A stretch of 64,000 bases of DNA from Flavobacterium sp. KS-LB2. GTDB taxonomy: Bacteria > Bacteroidota > Bacteroidia > Flavobacteriales > Flavobacteriaceae. Location of the stretch: positions 3,224,001 through 3,288,000 of the forward strand of contig NZ_CP145904.1 in NCBI RefSeq assembly GCF_036895565.1. The letters run 5' to 3'. The notes under the pieces were generated by a model that was given only the letters and a program-made list of their open reading frames with translations, was not told the DNA's origin and searched no databases. Shown piece by piece: positions 7,987 through 16,423 of this stretch. Both the position numbers and the translations under genes were made by a program. Position 1 is the stretch's first letter, and every line of letters begins with the position of its first letter.

Positions 7987-10410
7987 TTATTTGACAAGCA
8001 AATCGATAAAACCGCTTTTCAAACCTGCTCCACTTACCTCTAATTTGGCTGTTCCAGCACTTGCTTTTGATTGTACTAAAACCACCAGTTTTCCGCTAAA
8101 AAGCTTCATTGAATCCTTATGAAACATTTCAAGCGAGGTAGCATCACCATTACAAGCAGCTCTGTAAGTTGCTGCTCCTGACACCTTAAATTTTAGTTGA
8201 TTTGTTGCCGTTGGGCAAGGAATTCCATTTTTGTCAACCACTTGTACGGTTACAAATGAAATATCATCGCCATCAGCAGCGATTGTTGTACGATCTGCTT
8301 GAAGCACAATACGGTGCGGTTTTTCAGCGGTATGAATTTGCTCTTCGGCAACTGCTTTTCCGTTATCATCAAATGCCACCACTTTTACCGTTCCAGGCTC
8401 GTACTTTACATCCATCCACATCAAACGGTAGCGATTTTGCGGTGTGCTATTGTTTTTTTTCTGCACACCCATGCTTTTGCCATTGATAAAAAGTTCTGCA
8501 CTGTTATAATTGGTGTAAACAAAAACAGGAGTTGTTTGTCCTTCGCGACCTTCCCAGTTCCAATGTGGCAAAATATGCAAGGTCTTTTCACTAGGATTCC
8601 AACGACTACGGTACAAATAAAAACGATCTTTAGGCAAACCTGCTAAATCATTGATACCAAAATACGAACTACGAGACGGCCAACTTTCATCATAAGGTGT
8701 TGGCTCGCCTAGATAATCAAAACCGGTCCACACAAATTCGCCAATTACCCAAGGTTTATCATCTTGCAGCACAAAATCTTCATCGGGAACATTTGACCAA
8801 CTACAAGCTTCTAAATCATAAGACGAAGATTGAAAATCAGGGTATTGCTTCATTTTTTCCTGCACAACAGGAAATTTGTAAATCCCACGTGAACTTACTG
8901 TGGAAGCCGTTTCGGAACCCAAAATAAAACCTTGAGGGAATTTTTTTTGAGCCTCGTCATATAAATGCACGCGATAATTCAAACCTGGCACATCTAATAA
9001 AGCGCCAAAACCCGACTCGATAGTTGCTTTTACTTGATCCATTCCTACCGTTACGGGACGTGTTGGATCTTCTCTATGGAATAGTTCTTGCAACCATTTG
9101 GCTCTTTTCACTCCCTCTTCACCCCACTGATCAGGGACTTCGTTACCAGAACTCCACATCACTATTGAAGGATGATTTCTGGTTGCTTGCACCAAATTCA
9201 CAATATCCTTCTCGGCATATTCTTCAAAAAATCGATGGTAACCATTTTCTACCTTTGGCTTAGCCCATTCATCAAAACTTTCGGCCAGAAATAAAAATCC
9301 CATTTCATCAGCCAATTCTAATTGTTCAAATGACGGCATGTTATGCGAACTTCGAATGGCATTGCACCCCATATCTTTTAAAATCTGCATTTGCCTGCGC
9401 AGCGCTGCTTTGTTCACCGCCACTCCAAGTGGACCCAAATCGTGGTGCAGACAAACCCCTTTGAATTTGGTTATCTTTCCATTTAGGCTAAAGCCTTTAT
9501 TGGCCTCATATTTTATTTCCCGAATTCCAAAACGTGTTGATATCTCGTCTTTCAGTTCTTTTCCAACATATAATTGGGAAACCGCTTTATACAAATAAGG
9601 GGTTTCAGGACTCCACAATTTAGGTTTTTCTACTTTTATATTTTGATCAAATTCTTTTCCGAATTGTACAACTGACTCCTCTGAATTGAGTTTATGTCCT
9701 TCTGCATCAAAAATAGTGGTGACTAAACGAGTATTTTCGCCGGAGACTTTAGTCTTGATATTAACTTTAGCAACTTCTTCACTGATAAAAGGTGTCGTTA
9801 CAAACTGACCCCATTGGTCAATACTTTCGTTGTTTTTTATAATAACACTTACATTTCGATACAAACCTGCACCTGGATACCAACGAGATGCAAATTCTTT
9901 ATTGATTAGTTTTACTGATAATGTGTTGGCTCCTTCTTGTATAAATTGGGAAACATCAAAATAAAAATAACTGTAGCCATACGCCCATTCTCCAACTTTT
10001 TTTCCGTTTAAATACACTTGAGGTTCGCTCATTGCACCTTCAAAAAGTAAAATTATTTTTTTAGCTTTTACATCTTTAGGCAAGGTGAATGTATTGCGGT
10101 ACCAGGCAGTTCCTATATGAGGCAAAGCCCCAGTTCGTCCTGTTTTTTCGGTGGCAACTTTTTCTCCGTTTTGAACAATGGCAACTTTTTGTATGTCTAC
10201 ATTTTTATCAAAAGGTCCATAAATGGCCCAATCATGCGGAACGGTTACAGATTCCCATTTCGAATCATTAAAATTTACTTTATGCGCCGCTTCAAAATCG
10301 CCTTTTTGAAATTTCCAATTGGTCTTTAGCACTTTAACTTCTCGTGATTGAGACAAGGCAACTTGTGTACATGCTAAAATCACAACAAGAAAACATATCA
10401 ATTTCTTCAT
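7987..10410 (-). CDS. Beta-galactosidase, glycoside hydrolase family 2
   Basis: The 807-residue exported enzyme should release galactose from galacto-oligosaccharides. It has an N-terminal signal (MKKLICFLVVILACTQVALSQ), a sugar-binding jelly-roll, an immunoglobulin-like domain, a TIM barrel and C-terminal beta domains. The acid/base glutamate is in MWSSGNEVPDQWGEEG, and the nucleophile is probably in ILGSETAST; the downstream GEFVWTGFDYLGEPTPY is typical of this GH2 subgroup. A signal peptidase I site after ALSQ is preferred, although a very short lipobox (LAC) cannot be excluded. The gene follows two GH53 galactanases, so it probably works on their products in the periplasm. Confidence 0.92.
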   Translation of the reverse strand: MKKLICFLVVILACTQVALSQSREVKVLKTNWKFQKGDFEAAHKVNFNDSKWESVTVPHDWAIYGPFDKNVDIQKVAIVQNGEKVATEKTGRTGALPHIGTAWYRNTFTLPKDVKAKKIILLFEGAMSEPQVYLNGKKVGEWAYGYSYFYFDVSQFIQEGANTLSVKLINKEFASRWYPGAGLYRNVSVIIKNNESIDQWGQFVTTPFISEEVAKVNIKTKVSGENTRLVTTIFDAEGHKLNSEESVVQFGKEFDQNIKVEKPKLWSPETPYLYKAVSQLYVGKELKDEISTRFGIREIKYEANKGFSLNGKITKFKGVCLHHDLGPLGVAVNKAALRRQMQILKDMGCNAIRSSHNMPSFEQLELADEMGFLFLAESFDEWAKPKVENGYHRFFEEYAEKDIVNLVQATRNHPSIVMWSSGNEVPDQWGEEGVKRAKWLQELFHREDPTRPVTVGMDQVKATIESGFGALLDVPGLNYRVHLYDEAQKKFPQGFILGSETASTVSSRGIYKFPVVQEKMKQYPDFQSSSYDLEACSWSNVPDEDFVLQDDKPWVIGEFVWTGFDYLGEPTPYDESWPSRSSYFGINDLAGLPKDRFYLYRSRWNPSEKTLHILPHWNWEGREGQTTPVFVYTNYNSAELFINGKSMGVQKKNNSTPQNRYRLMWMDVKYEPGTVKVVAFDDNGKAVAEEQIHTAEKPHRIVLQADRTTIAADGDDISFVTVQVVDKNGIPCPTATNQLKFKVSGAATYRAACNGDATSLEMFHKDSMKLFSGKLVVLVQSKASAGTAKLEVSGAGLKSGFIDLLVK

Positions 10411-10440
10411 TTTTATAATAAATTAGAATTTATTTTTTTG

Positions 10441-10605
10441 AAACACATAAGTCATTTAAGCTTTTAATTTGAGTTATTAAAGTTAAAATCCTAGTGCATT
10501 TAAGTACTATCTGATGGCTTTGTAAAAAATAATTTCGGTCTATACTCCCCTTATACCTTTGACATAAGCCAACTGATTTTAAACACTTAAATGACTTATA
10601 TGTTT
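10441..10605. repeat. MITE-like element with 20-base inverted ends
   Basis: The gap between the first GH53 gene and the beta-galactosidase gene is bounded by AAACACATAAGTCATTTAAG (10441-10460) and, inverted, CTTAAATGACTTATATGTTT (10586-10605). The two arms match at 19 of 20 positions and enclose 125 AT-rich bases with no open frame. The right arm ends at the stop codon of the GH53 gene. It may be a small non-autonomous mobile element, or a large operon-internal hairpin. Confidence 0.55.
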
Positions 10606-11653
10606 ACAATTCTTTAAACGCGTCTAAAGCCATTGTTGGTTTCCCGTCAGATTGCCAAGCGCTCAAGGAATAACCGCTCCAACTTTTTTCTCCCTGCGGT
10701 TCCCAATATATCACGCCAAGTCCTTTATTATTAGGCACAGCTTTTACCGCTTTGATTGTTGCTGCTAACATTTCATAGGTGTTTTGTACTTTGTCATATT
10801 CACCACCAACTTCCACAACCATCACTTCTTTGTTGTATCTGGCAACCATATCGTTTAGATTATACGCTAAATCCGAAATAGTTTCCGTGTAATCTTTCTT
10901 GATCCAAAAAGGGTAATAAGACAATCCAATCACATCGTACTTTACATTATTTACTGTAGCATTATCAAAAAACCAGCGGAATTTTTCATTGTTATTTCCT
11001 TCGTCAAGATGAACAATTACTTTGATTTTAGGATCGATGGCTTTTGTTGCTTCATAGCCTTTATTGAGTAATTGCGCCAACTGATTCCAATTTTTGGTGC
11101 TTCCTTCTGGCCACATCATTCCGCCTGGAATTTCATTCCCAACCTGAACCCATTCAGGAGTAACTCCTGCAGATTTCAATGCACTCAAAACATCAAAATT
11201 ATGGTCATACACATCCTTCATTAATTCCGGAAAAGTATGATTTTCCCATGCTTTTGGTTTGAATTGTTTAGCAGGATCAGCCCATGAATCGCTATAATGA
11301 AGATCAATCATGATGCGCATTCCCATTTTTTGTGCACGCAAAGCCATGACAACAGTTTCTTCCTTGCTGCAATGTCCACTCGCTTTATCATCATTTGGAT
11401 TGACCCAAACTCTTAGACGAATAGTATTCATTCCTCTATCTTTCAGTAACTGCAAACAGTCTTTTTCGGTACCATCGGTATCATAAAATTTATATCCTGT
11501 GGCTTCCATTTGCGGCAACCATCCTACATCTGCTCCTTTTGAAAAAGAATTCTTAGCTGTTGATTGCAGATTTTTTGATGTACTGCAAGAAAAAAGTACT
11601 GAAACCATTAAAGACATCAAAACGAATCGGAAATACATTGGTAAATTTTTCAT
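10604..11653 (-). CDS. Arabinogalactan endo-beta-1,4-galactanase, GH53 (lipoprotein)
   Basis: GH53 enzymes cut beta-1,4-galactan, the side chain of pectic rhamnogalacturonan I. The 349-residue product has a lipoprotein signal ending LFSC, so it should be membrane anchored. The catalytic acid/base is in WVQVGNEIPGGMMWPEG and the nucleophile in MVVEVGGEYD; GADVGWLPQMEATGYKFYD is the usual N-terminal GH53 motif. It lies 6 bases after a second GH53 gene and is followed by a 193-base gap holding an inverted repeat. The close pair suggests two galactanases with different placement or product range. Confidence 0.93.
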   Translation of the reverse strand: MKNLPMYFRFVLMSLMVSVLFSCSTSKNLQSTAKNSFSKGADVGWLPQMEATGYKFYDTDGTEKDCLQLLKDRGMNTIRLRVWVNPNDDKASGHCSKEETVVMALRAQKMGMRIMIDLHYSDSWADPAKQFKPKAWENHTFPELMKDVYDHNFDVLSALKSAGVTPEWVQVGNEIPGGMMWPEGSTKNWNQLAQLLNKGYEATKAIDPKIKVIVHLDEGNNNEKFRWFFDNATVNNVKYDVIGLSYYPFWIKKDYTETISDLAYNLNDMVARYNKEVMVVEVGGEYDKVQNTYEMLAATIKAVKAVPNNKGLGVIYWEPQGEKSWSGYSLSAWQSDGKPTMALDAFKEL

Positions 11654-11659
11654 ATTTTC

Positions 11660-12760
11660 TTATTTATTAAACGCTTGCAAAACAGGTAATGCTCTATTAT
11701 TAAAATCATAAAAAGCCTGGTTTTCAAAAGTGGAGCCATTTGCAGCCTGATTGCCTTTGAAAGAAATCCATTCGCCTCCCCAATACGCAAATCCCAAACC
11801 GTACTCTGACTCTTTAACGAGTGTTTTTATTGCCAAAACAAAGTTTTTTTGTCCATCAGGAGTCGCTGGATAGCCCGAAACGAGTTGCGAATCTAAACCC
11901 ACTATATTATTTGTCCAATCATTGTATCCTAACGTAAAAGGATAAGCAGTTTCAGCAATAATCACTTTTTTATTGTATGTTTTTCCTAACGTATTGATGG
12001 CAGTTTTTACAACTTCTAAATCTTTTTCGTGCCAAATGGGATAATACGACAGCCCAATGTAATCGTAATCTACACTTTTAATTTTGTTAAAAAACCAATT
12101 CGTATCCGAAGCTTTCACACCTGCATAATGAATCATGATTTTGGTGTTTGGTGCCTTGCCGCGAATAGTTGCGCTAGCAGTTGCCAATAAAGAAATACTT
12201 TGTACTTCCTGATTGATTAAATTTCCTTGTGGCCAAAGGAATCCGCTATTAATTTCGTTCCCAATCTGGATAATATCCGGATTGATTTCAGTGAGTATTG
12301 TTGAAGTATAATTGGCGACGGCCGTTTTTAAATCGGTAAACGATAAATTTTTCCATTCAGCTGGCGTAGTTTGAACCGCAGGATCAGCCCAAGTATCCGA
12401 GTAATGTACTGTTAACCAAACTTTCAGCCCAGCTTGTTTCACGCGTTGCGAAAGCGCTTTAACTTCGGCCATTCCAGAACGTCCATTTGCTGGATTTTTC
12501 CAAAGGCGGATTCTCACCGTGTTACAACCAGTATTTTTAAGAGTTGTTATCATATCTTCTACTTGGTTGTTACTGTTGTATAAAACCACACCTGATGTTT
12601 CTATTTCCGGTAAAAAAGAAAGATCAGCAGCTCTAATAAAAGAATCTGCGGCAACCGGCGGTTCCACTGCTGGATTTTCACCTGTCTCATTATTAGTAGA
12701 ACAGGAAATTAGAAATACGAAAAGAGTTAAAAATCCCGAAATTAGGATGTTTTTTTTCAT
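11660..12760 (-). CDS. Second GH53 endo-beta-1,4-galactanase (lipoprotein)
   Basis: This 366-residue GH53 enzyme resembles its neighbour but is clearly diverged. The signal ends LISC and is followed by STNNETGENP, an acidic start resembling the Bacteroidetes lipoprotein export signal, so a surface location is possible. The acid/base motif is IIQIGNEINSGFLWPQGN and the nucleophile motif is KKVIIAETAYPF. The N-terminal RAADLSFLPEIETSGVVLY matches GH53. It starts one base after the galM stop codon, which suggests translational coupling. A surface enzyme making oligomers for the other GH53 and the GH2 enzyme is a reasonable but unproven division of work. Confidence 0.92.
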   Translation of the reverse strand: MKKNILISGFLTLFVFLISCSTNNETGENPAVEPPVAADSFIRAADLSFLPEIETSGVVLYNSNNQVEDMITTLKNTGCNTVRIRLWKNPANGRSGMAEVKALSQRVKQAGLKVWLTVHYSDTWADPAVQTTPAEWKNLSFTDLKTAVANYTSTILTEINPDIIQIGNEINSGFLWPQGNLINQEVQSISLLATASATIRGKAPNTKIMIHYAGVKASDTNWFFNKIKSVDYDYIGLSYYPIWHEKDLEVVKTAINTLGKTYNKKVIIAETAYPFTLGYNDWTNNIVGLDSQLVSGYPATPDGQKNFVLAIKTLVKESEYGLGFAYWGGEWISFKGNQAANGSTFENQAFYDFNNRALPVLQAFNK

Positions 12761-12761
12761 C

Positions 12762-13814
12762 TTAAAAAGATTGAAATTTGTAAATGGTTTTATGATAATA
12801 TAACTCTCCTTTTCTCAAAACAGAAGATGGAAAATGTTCATGATTGGGCACATCAGGGAAATTTTGGGTTTCAAAACAAATGCCACTTGTGGGATGATAA
12901 CTAGCATTTTCTTTCCCCTTTATTGCATTAAAGCAATTGCCGCCAACATAGATGTGAACTGCGGGCTGATTCGTATAAACAGACATTTTCAAAGTTTTGT
13001 CACTATTAAATAGAGATGCTGCGTATTCATTTTCCTTATTTAAAATAAAAGTAGTGTCAATTTTTGACGGACAGGTTCTCGCCGCAGTGAAATCATAAGG
13101 ACAATTAGCAACATTAAGAAACCGTCCTGTTGGAATCCCTGAAGCTGTGGTTTCTAATATTCGTTGAGAATTAACACGCATTTCCTGATTTGCAACGCTG
13201 GATTGATGGCCATCAAGATTGAAATAACTATGGTGCGTTAAGTTTACAATAGTATCTTCTGTTGTGCTGGCAATGTATTCTATGATTAATTCATTCTCGT
13301 CTGAGAGCATATAAGTCAAATCAACCGACAGTTCACCAGGAAAATGCTCCTCACCATCCGCACTTACACACGTAAAAGTTACTGAAGGGTTTTTTCCTTC
13401 ACTGTATTTTTTTAATTTCCAATTTTTTTGGCTAAAGCCAACAGTGCCACCATGCAGCGAATTCCCATTGTTATTTTTGTTGAGGGAAATTAATTTTCCG
13501 TTCAGTTTAAATTCACCTTCATTTATTCTTCCGGCAAATCGTCCTACGGTTGCGCCCATATAAGGCGCGCTTTCTAAATTAAAGGACTGCATGTAGGTCT
13601 CTAAAGTGTCAAAACCTAAAACCACATCTACCAGATCTCCATTTTTTAATGGAACTTTTAAGGAAGTAAGTGTAGCACCATAACCCATCACTTTCATTTG
13701 CATGCCATTCTTGTTTGAAAGTTCGCATACAGAAACCTCTTCCCTATCTGGCATCAAACCAAATGATTCCATTACAGAATTGGTTTTAAAATGTGATATG
13801 TGTTTTATTTTCAT
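12762..13814 (-). CDS. galM: Aldose 1-epimerase (galactose mutarotase)
   Basis: GalM interconverts the beta and alpha anomers of galactose so that galactokinase receives the alpha form. The 350-residue product contains the family motifs GATVGRFAGRINEG (about residues 84-97), the catalytic-histidine motif LTHHSYFNLDGH (about 183-194) and the C-terminal GICFETQNFPDVPNH with the catalytic glutamate. No signal peptide is seen, so it should be cytoplasmic. It is the first gene of the galactan operon, facing the divergent GntR regulator. Confidence 0.94.
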   Translation of the reverse strand: MKIKHISHFKTNSVMESFGLMPDREEVSVCELSNKNGMQMKVMGYGATLTSLKVPLKNGDLVDVVLGFDTLETYMQSFNLESAPYMGATVGRFAGRINEGEFKLNGKLISLNKNNNGNSLHGGTVGFSQKNWKLKKYSEGKNPSVTFTCVSADGEEHFPGELSVDLTYMLSDENELIIEYIASTTEDTIVNLTHHSYFNLDGHQSSVANQEMRVNSQRILETTASGIPTGRFLNVANCPYDFTAARTCPSKIDTTFILNKENEYAASLFNSDKTLKMSVYTNQPAVHIYVGGNCFNAIKGKENASYHPTSGICFETQNFPDVPNHEHFPSSVLRKGELYYHKTIYKFQSF

Positions 13815-13839
13815 GGTTTAATTATGAAATGTGAAAAAC

Positions 13840-13866
13840 CAAAAGTAAAATAATTGTCATCATCAA
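13840..13866 (-). promoter_or_regulatory. Promoter of the galactan operon
   Basis: On the minus strand TTG (13866-13864) is followed after 16 bases by TACTTTTG (13847-13840), 25 bases before the galM start. The spacing is slightly short of the consensus, which would suit a regulated promoter. Confidence 0.45.
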
Positions 13867-13869
13867 CAT

Positions 13870-13885
13870 ACCAGTACCTACCAGT
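13870..13885. promoter_or_regulatory. Candidate operator between galM and the GntR gene
   Basis: ACCAGTACCTACCAGT holds two ACCAGT direct repeats ten bases apart (one helical turn), next to the -33 side of the galM promoter and about 30 bases upstream of the regulator start. Position makes it a good candidate for the binding site of the divergent GntR protein, but no family-specific site is known to me. Confidence 0.4.
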
Positions 13886-13916
13886 TTTTGTATATTGCCA
13901 AGAAATTCACTGCTGC

Positions 13917-14915
13917 ATGAAAATAATTTCGATTCAAAACAACCTTGGGGTTCCTAAATACAGACAAATAATTAGTTCTGTAGAGAAGGCAATAGAAGAC
14001 GAAAATCTGCAAAAAGGGGACAAACTTCCCTCCGTAAACAAAGTCTGTCTCGAATTCTCCTTGTCCCGAGACACGGTTTTGCAAGCCTATGAAGAATTGA
14101 AGAAAAGAGGAATAATTTATGCCATTCCGGGTAAAGGATATTATATAAAAAGCGTTGAAGTCACCATAAAACAAAGGATATTTTTACTTTTTGACGAATT
14201 GAATATTTTCAAGGAAGACTTGTACAATTCATTTCTGGAGAACATTGGCACAAATGTTCAGGTAGACATTTTCTTTCATCATTTTAATGCTCCCGTTTTC
14301 CAAAAACTGATTAATGACAGTAACGGCAATTACACCAAATACATTATCATGCCGACCAATTTAGCCGAAGCTGCCGCATTGATAAAAACCCTACCAGTTA
14401 ATGAAGTATACATATTAGACCAAACTAATCCCGACCTAAAATCGTTTCCGGCAGTGTATCAAAATTTCGTAATAGACATTTATGATGGTTTGTTGAAAGG
14501 AAAATCCAAATTGAACAAATACGAAAAACTGATAATGATTTTCCCGGGATTCCGCGAACCGCTGGATATGAAAATAGGTTTTGAGAATTTCTGCAAAGAC
14601 TTCGATTTCGATTATGAAATCATCACTGAATTCAAGAATCGGGAGATACAAAAAGGAGAAGTTTACATCATTCCGAGTGACAGGGATTTAGTGCGTGTTA
14701 TCGAAAAAGCAAAACTTCAGAAGTTACAATTAGGCAGTGATTACGGGATTATTTCGTACAATGAAACTCCGCTTAAAAAAGTAGTCGAAAACGGAATCAC
14801 AACCATCTCGACAAATTTTGAAGTCATGGGAAAGGTGTTGGCAGAGATGATTTTAAAAGGCAAAAAAGAACAAATTGAAAATAAAAGCGCTTTGATTATT
14901 AGGAATTCTTTGTAA
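13917..14915 (+). CDS. GntR-family regulator with LacI-type sensor domain
   Basis: The 332-residue protein begins MKIISIQNNLGVPKYRQI. A winged helix-turn-helix of GntR type covers about residues 10-80 (GDKLPSVNKVCLEFSLSRDTVLQAYEELKKRG), followed by a periplasmic-binding-protein-like sensor domain (about 90-325), the arrangement seen in sugar-responsive AraR-type regulators. The frame can be extended upstream to a TTG at 13854, but that would overlap the candidate operator and lacks homology-like sequence, so the ATG at 13917 is preferred. Its divergent placement makes it the probable regulator of the galactan operon, responding to galactose or an oligomer (inference). Confidence 0.88.
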   Translation: MKIISIQNNLGVPKYRQIISSVEKAIEDENLQKGDKLPSVNKVCLEFSLSRDTVLQAYEELKKRGIIYAIPGKGYYIKSVEVTIKQRIFLLFDELNIFKEDLYNSFLENIGTNVQVDIFFHHFNAPVFQKLINDSNGNYTKYIIMPTNLAEAAALIKTLPVNEVYILDQTNPDLKSFPAVYQNFVIDIYDGLLKGKSKLNKYEKLIMIFPGFREPLDMKIGFENFCKDFDFDYEIITEFKNREIQKGEVYIIPSDRDLVRVIEKAKLQKLQLGSDYGIISYNETPLKKVVENGITTISTNFEVMGKVLAEMILKGKKEQIENKSALIIRNSL

Positions 14916-14969
14916 AAGAAAATAGGTATCCGTTAGATAAAATACTTGAGCAATCACGAATAGAAAATA

Positions 14970-15003
14970 AAAAACCCCGTAATCAATTGATTACGGGGTT
15001 TTT
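14970..15003 (-). terminator. Terminator after tRNA-Leu
   Basis: A perfect 34-base palindrome (AAAAACCCCGTAATCAA and its complement) with T runs on both strands lies 3 bases beyond the tRNA 3' end. Being symmetrical, it can also serve the converging GntR gene. Confidence 0.85.
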
Positions 15004-15006
15004 AAG

Positions 15007-15086
15007 TACCCGGAGCCGGAGTCGAACCGGCACGGTTTCCCACAGGTGTTTGAGACCAGCGCGTCTACCAATTCCGCCATCCGGGC
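15007..15086 (-). tRNA. tRNA-Leu (anticodon CAA)
   Basis: The minus strand folds as a class II tRNA: acceptor GCCCGGA/TCCGGGT (a G-T closing pair), D arm GCGGAATTGGTAGACGC, anticodon loop CTCAAAC giving anticodon CAA, a short variable arm and T arm GCCGGTTCGACTCCGGC. The discriminator base is A and no CCA is encoded. One oddity is a T-T mismatch in the second pair of the anticodon stem (CTGGT/ACCTG). Confidence 0.93.
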
Positions 15087-15175
15087 TTAGCTAGACATGA
15101 AACAACAACAGTTATTTCAACGCAATAAAAGATGTGATTGTGTTTAAATCAACCATCAATTCCTTTAACACGGTG

Positions 15176-15183
15176 CAAATGTA
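15176..15183 (-). promoter_or_regulatory. Candidate -7 element for tRNA-Leu
   Basis: The minus strand reads TACATTTG, followed by C, about 90 bases before the tRNA 5' end. It is the only consensus-like element in the 291-base gap on this strand. Confidence 0.35.
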
Positions 15184-15249
15184 AAAAATAATATTAAATG
15201 TTCTACTAAAAATACTTAATTTTTTCCTTTCAGAGTTGAATAAATTTTA

Positions 15250-15257
15250 TAAATTTG
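15250..15257 (+). promoter_or_regulatory. -7 element of prs
   Basis: TAAATTTG, followed by C, matches the consensus, with a T-rich stretch about 21 bases upstream in place of a clean TTG. It implies a leader of about 115 bases before prs. No riboswitch fold was recognised in that leader. Confidence 0.45.
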
Positions 15258-15377
15258 CACCTCGTTAAAACAACACACACACAACTAACTACATCCGAGG
15301 CAAATACAAACATAAAGCTGTAGACAAATGACATAGCCAAACTGTATGGAGTGCAACGGAATAAAACAACAAATTAA

Positions 15378-16319
15378 ATGTCACACCTAGAACCAGAAGC
15401 TAAAATATTTGCTTGTTCACAAAGTGTCTATCTTGCAGAAAAAATAGCAGCGCAATACGGAATCCCGTTAGGAAAAGTTACCATGTCTAAATATAGCGAT
15501 GGTGAATTTCAGCCTTCATACGAAGAGTCTATCAGAGGATTACGCGTTTTTATTGTTTGTTCGACTTTTCCAAATGCAGATAATTTGATGGAATTGTTAT
15601 TAATGATTGACGCCGCAAAACGTGCTTCGGCAAGACATATAACTGCGGTTATTCCTTATTTTGGATGGGCGCGACAAGACAGAAAAGACAAGCCAAGAGT
15701 TCCGATAGGAGCAAAACTGACAGCTAAATTGCTAGAAAGTGCTGGGGCTACACGAGTAATGACAATGGATTTGCATGCTGATCAAATTCAAGGATTCTTT
15801 GAAAAACCGGTGGATCATCTTTTTGCTTCAACTATCTTTTTACCGTATGTAGAAAGTTTAGGTTTAGATAATTTGACTATTGCATCCCCAGATATGGGAG
15901 GTTCTAAAAGAGCTTATGCCTATTCTAAATTTTTAAATTCAGATGTGGTTATCTGCTACAAACAGAGAAAAGCGGCTAATGTGATTGACACCATGGAATT
16001 AATTGGTGAAGTTAAAGGTAGAAATGTAATCTTAGTAGATGACATGATTGATACCGGAGGCACTTTGGCGAAAGCCGCAGATTTAATGATCGAAAAAGGA
16101 GCTTTGAGTGTACGAGCAATTTGCACCCACGCGATTTTATCTGGTGAGGCATACGAGAAAATAGAAAACTCAAAATTGAGCGAATTAATAGTTACCGATT
16201 CTATTCCGTTGAAGAAAGAATCAAACAAAATAAAAGTGTTGAGTTGTGCACCACTTTTTGCTGAAGTTATGCACATGGTGCACCACAACAATTCCATTAG
16301 CGGGAAGTTTATAATGTAA
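15378..16319 (+). CDS. prs: Ribose-phosphate pyrophosphokinase
   Basis: Prs makes PRPP from ribose-5-phosphate and ATP, the precursor of nucleotides, histidine and tryptophan. The 313-residue product shows the N-terminal MSKYSDGEFQPSYEESIRG region, the ATP/metal-binding PYFGWARQDRKDKPRVPIGAK, MTMDLHADQIQGFF, and the C-terminal PRPP motif VILVDDMIDTGGTLAKAA. Length is normal for the family. It is followed after 104 bases by rplY, a pairing common in bacteria. Confidence 0.96.
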   Translation: MSHLEPEAKIFACSQSVYLAEKIAAQYGIPLGKVTMSKYSDGEFQPSYEESIRGLRVFIVCSTFPNADNLMELLLMIDAAKRASARHITAVIPYFGWARQDRKDKPRVPIGAKLTAKLLESAGATRVMTMDLHADQIQGFFEKPVDHLFASTIFLPYVESLGLDNLTIASPDMGGSKRAYAYSKFLNSDVVICYKQRKAANVIDTMELIGEVKGRNVILVDDMIDTGGTLAKAADLMIEKGALSVRAICTHAILSGEAYEKIENSKLSELIVTDSIPLKKESNKIKVLSCAPLFAEVMHMVHHNNSISGKFIM

Positions 16320-16324
16320 TACCC

Positions 16325-16352
16325 AAGTCTTAAAGTCAAAAGTCATAAAGTC
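16325..16352. repeat. AAGTC micro-repeat between prs and rplY
   Basis: AAGTC occurs four times in 28 bases, at 16325, 16333, 16340 and 16348, giving steps of 8, 7 and 8 bases. It resembles the other short periodic tracts in this window. Confidence 0.45.
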
Positions 16353-16423
16353 GACATCCTTAATGTTCTACTACTTAAAGCAATTAACAAGTAATATTAT
16401 TTAATAACTATATTTTTTTTACA

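Noticed and set aside
13854..13916. N-terminal extension of the GntR regulator from a TTG
   Set aside because: It would cover the candidate operator and is not GntR-like; the ATG at 13917 begins the known domain.
15258..15377. Possible riboswitch in the prs leader
   Set aside because: The leader is about 115 bases but no known purine or PRPP-type fold could be drawn by eye.
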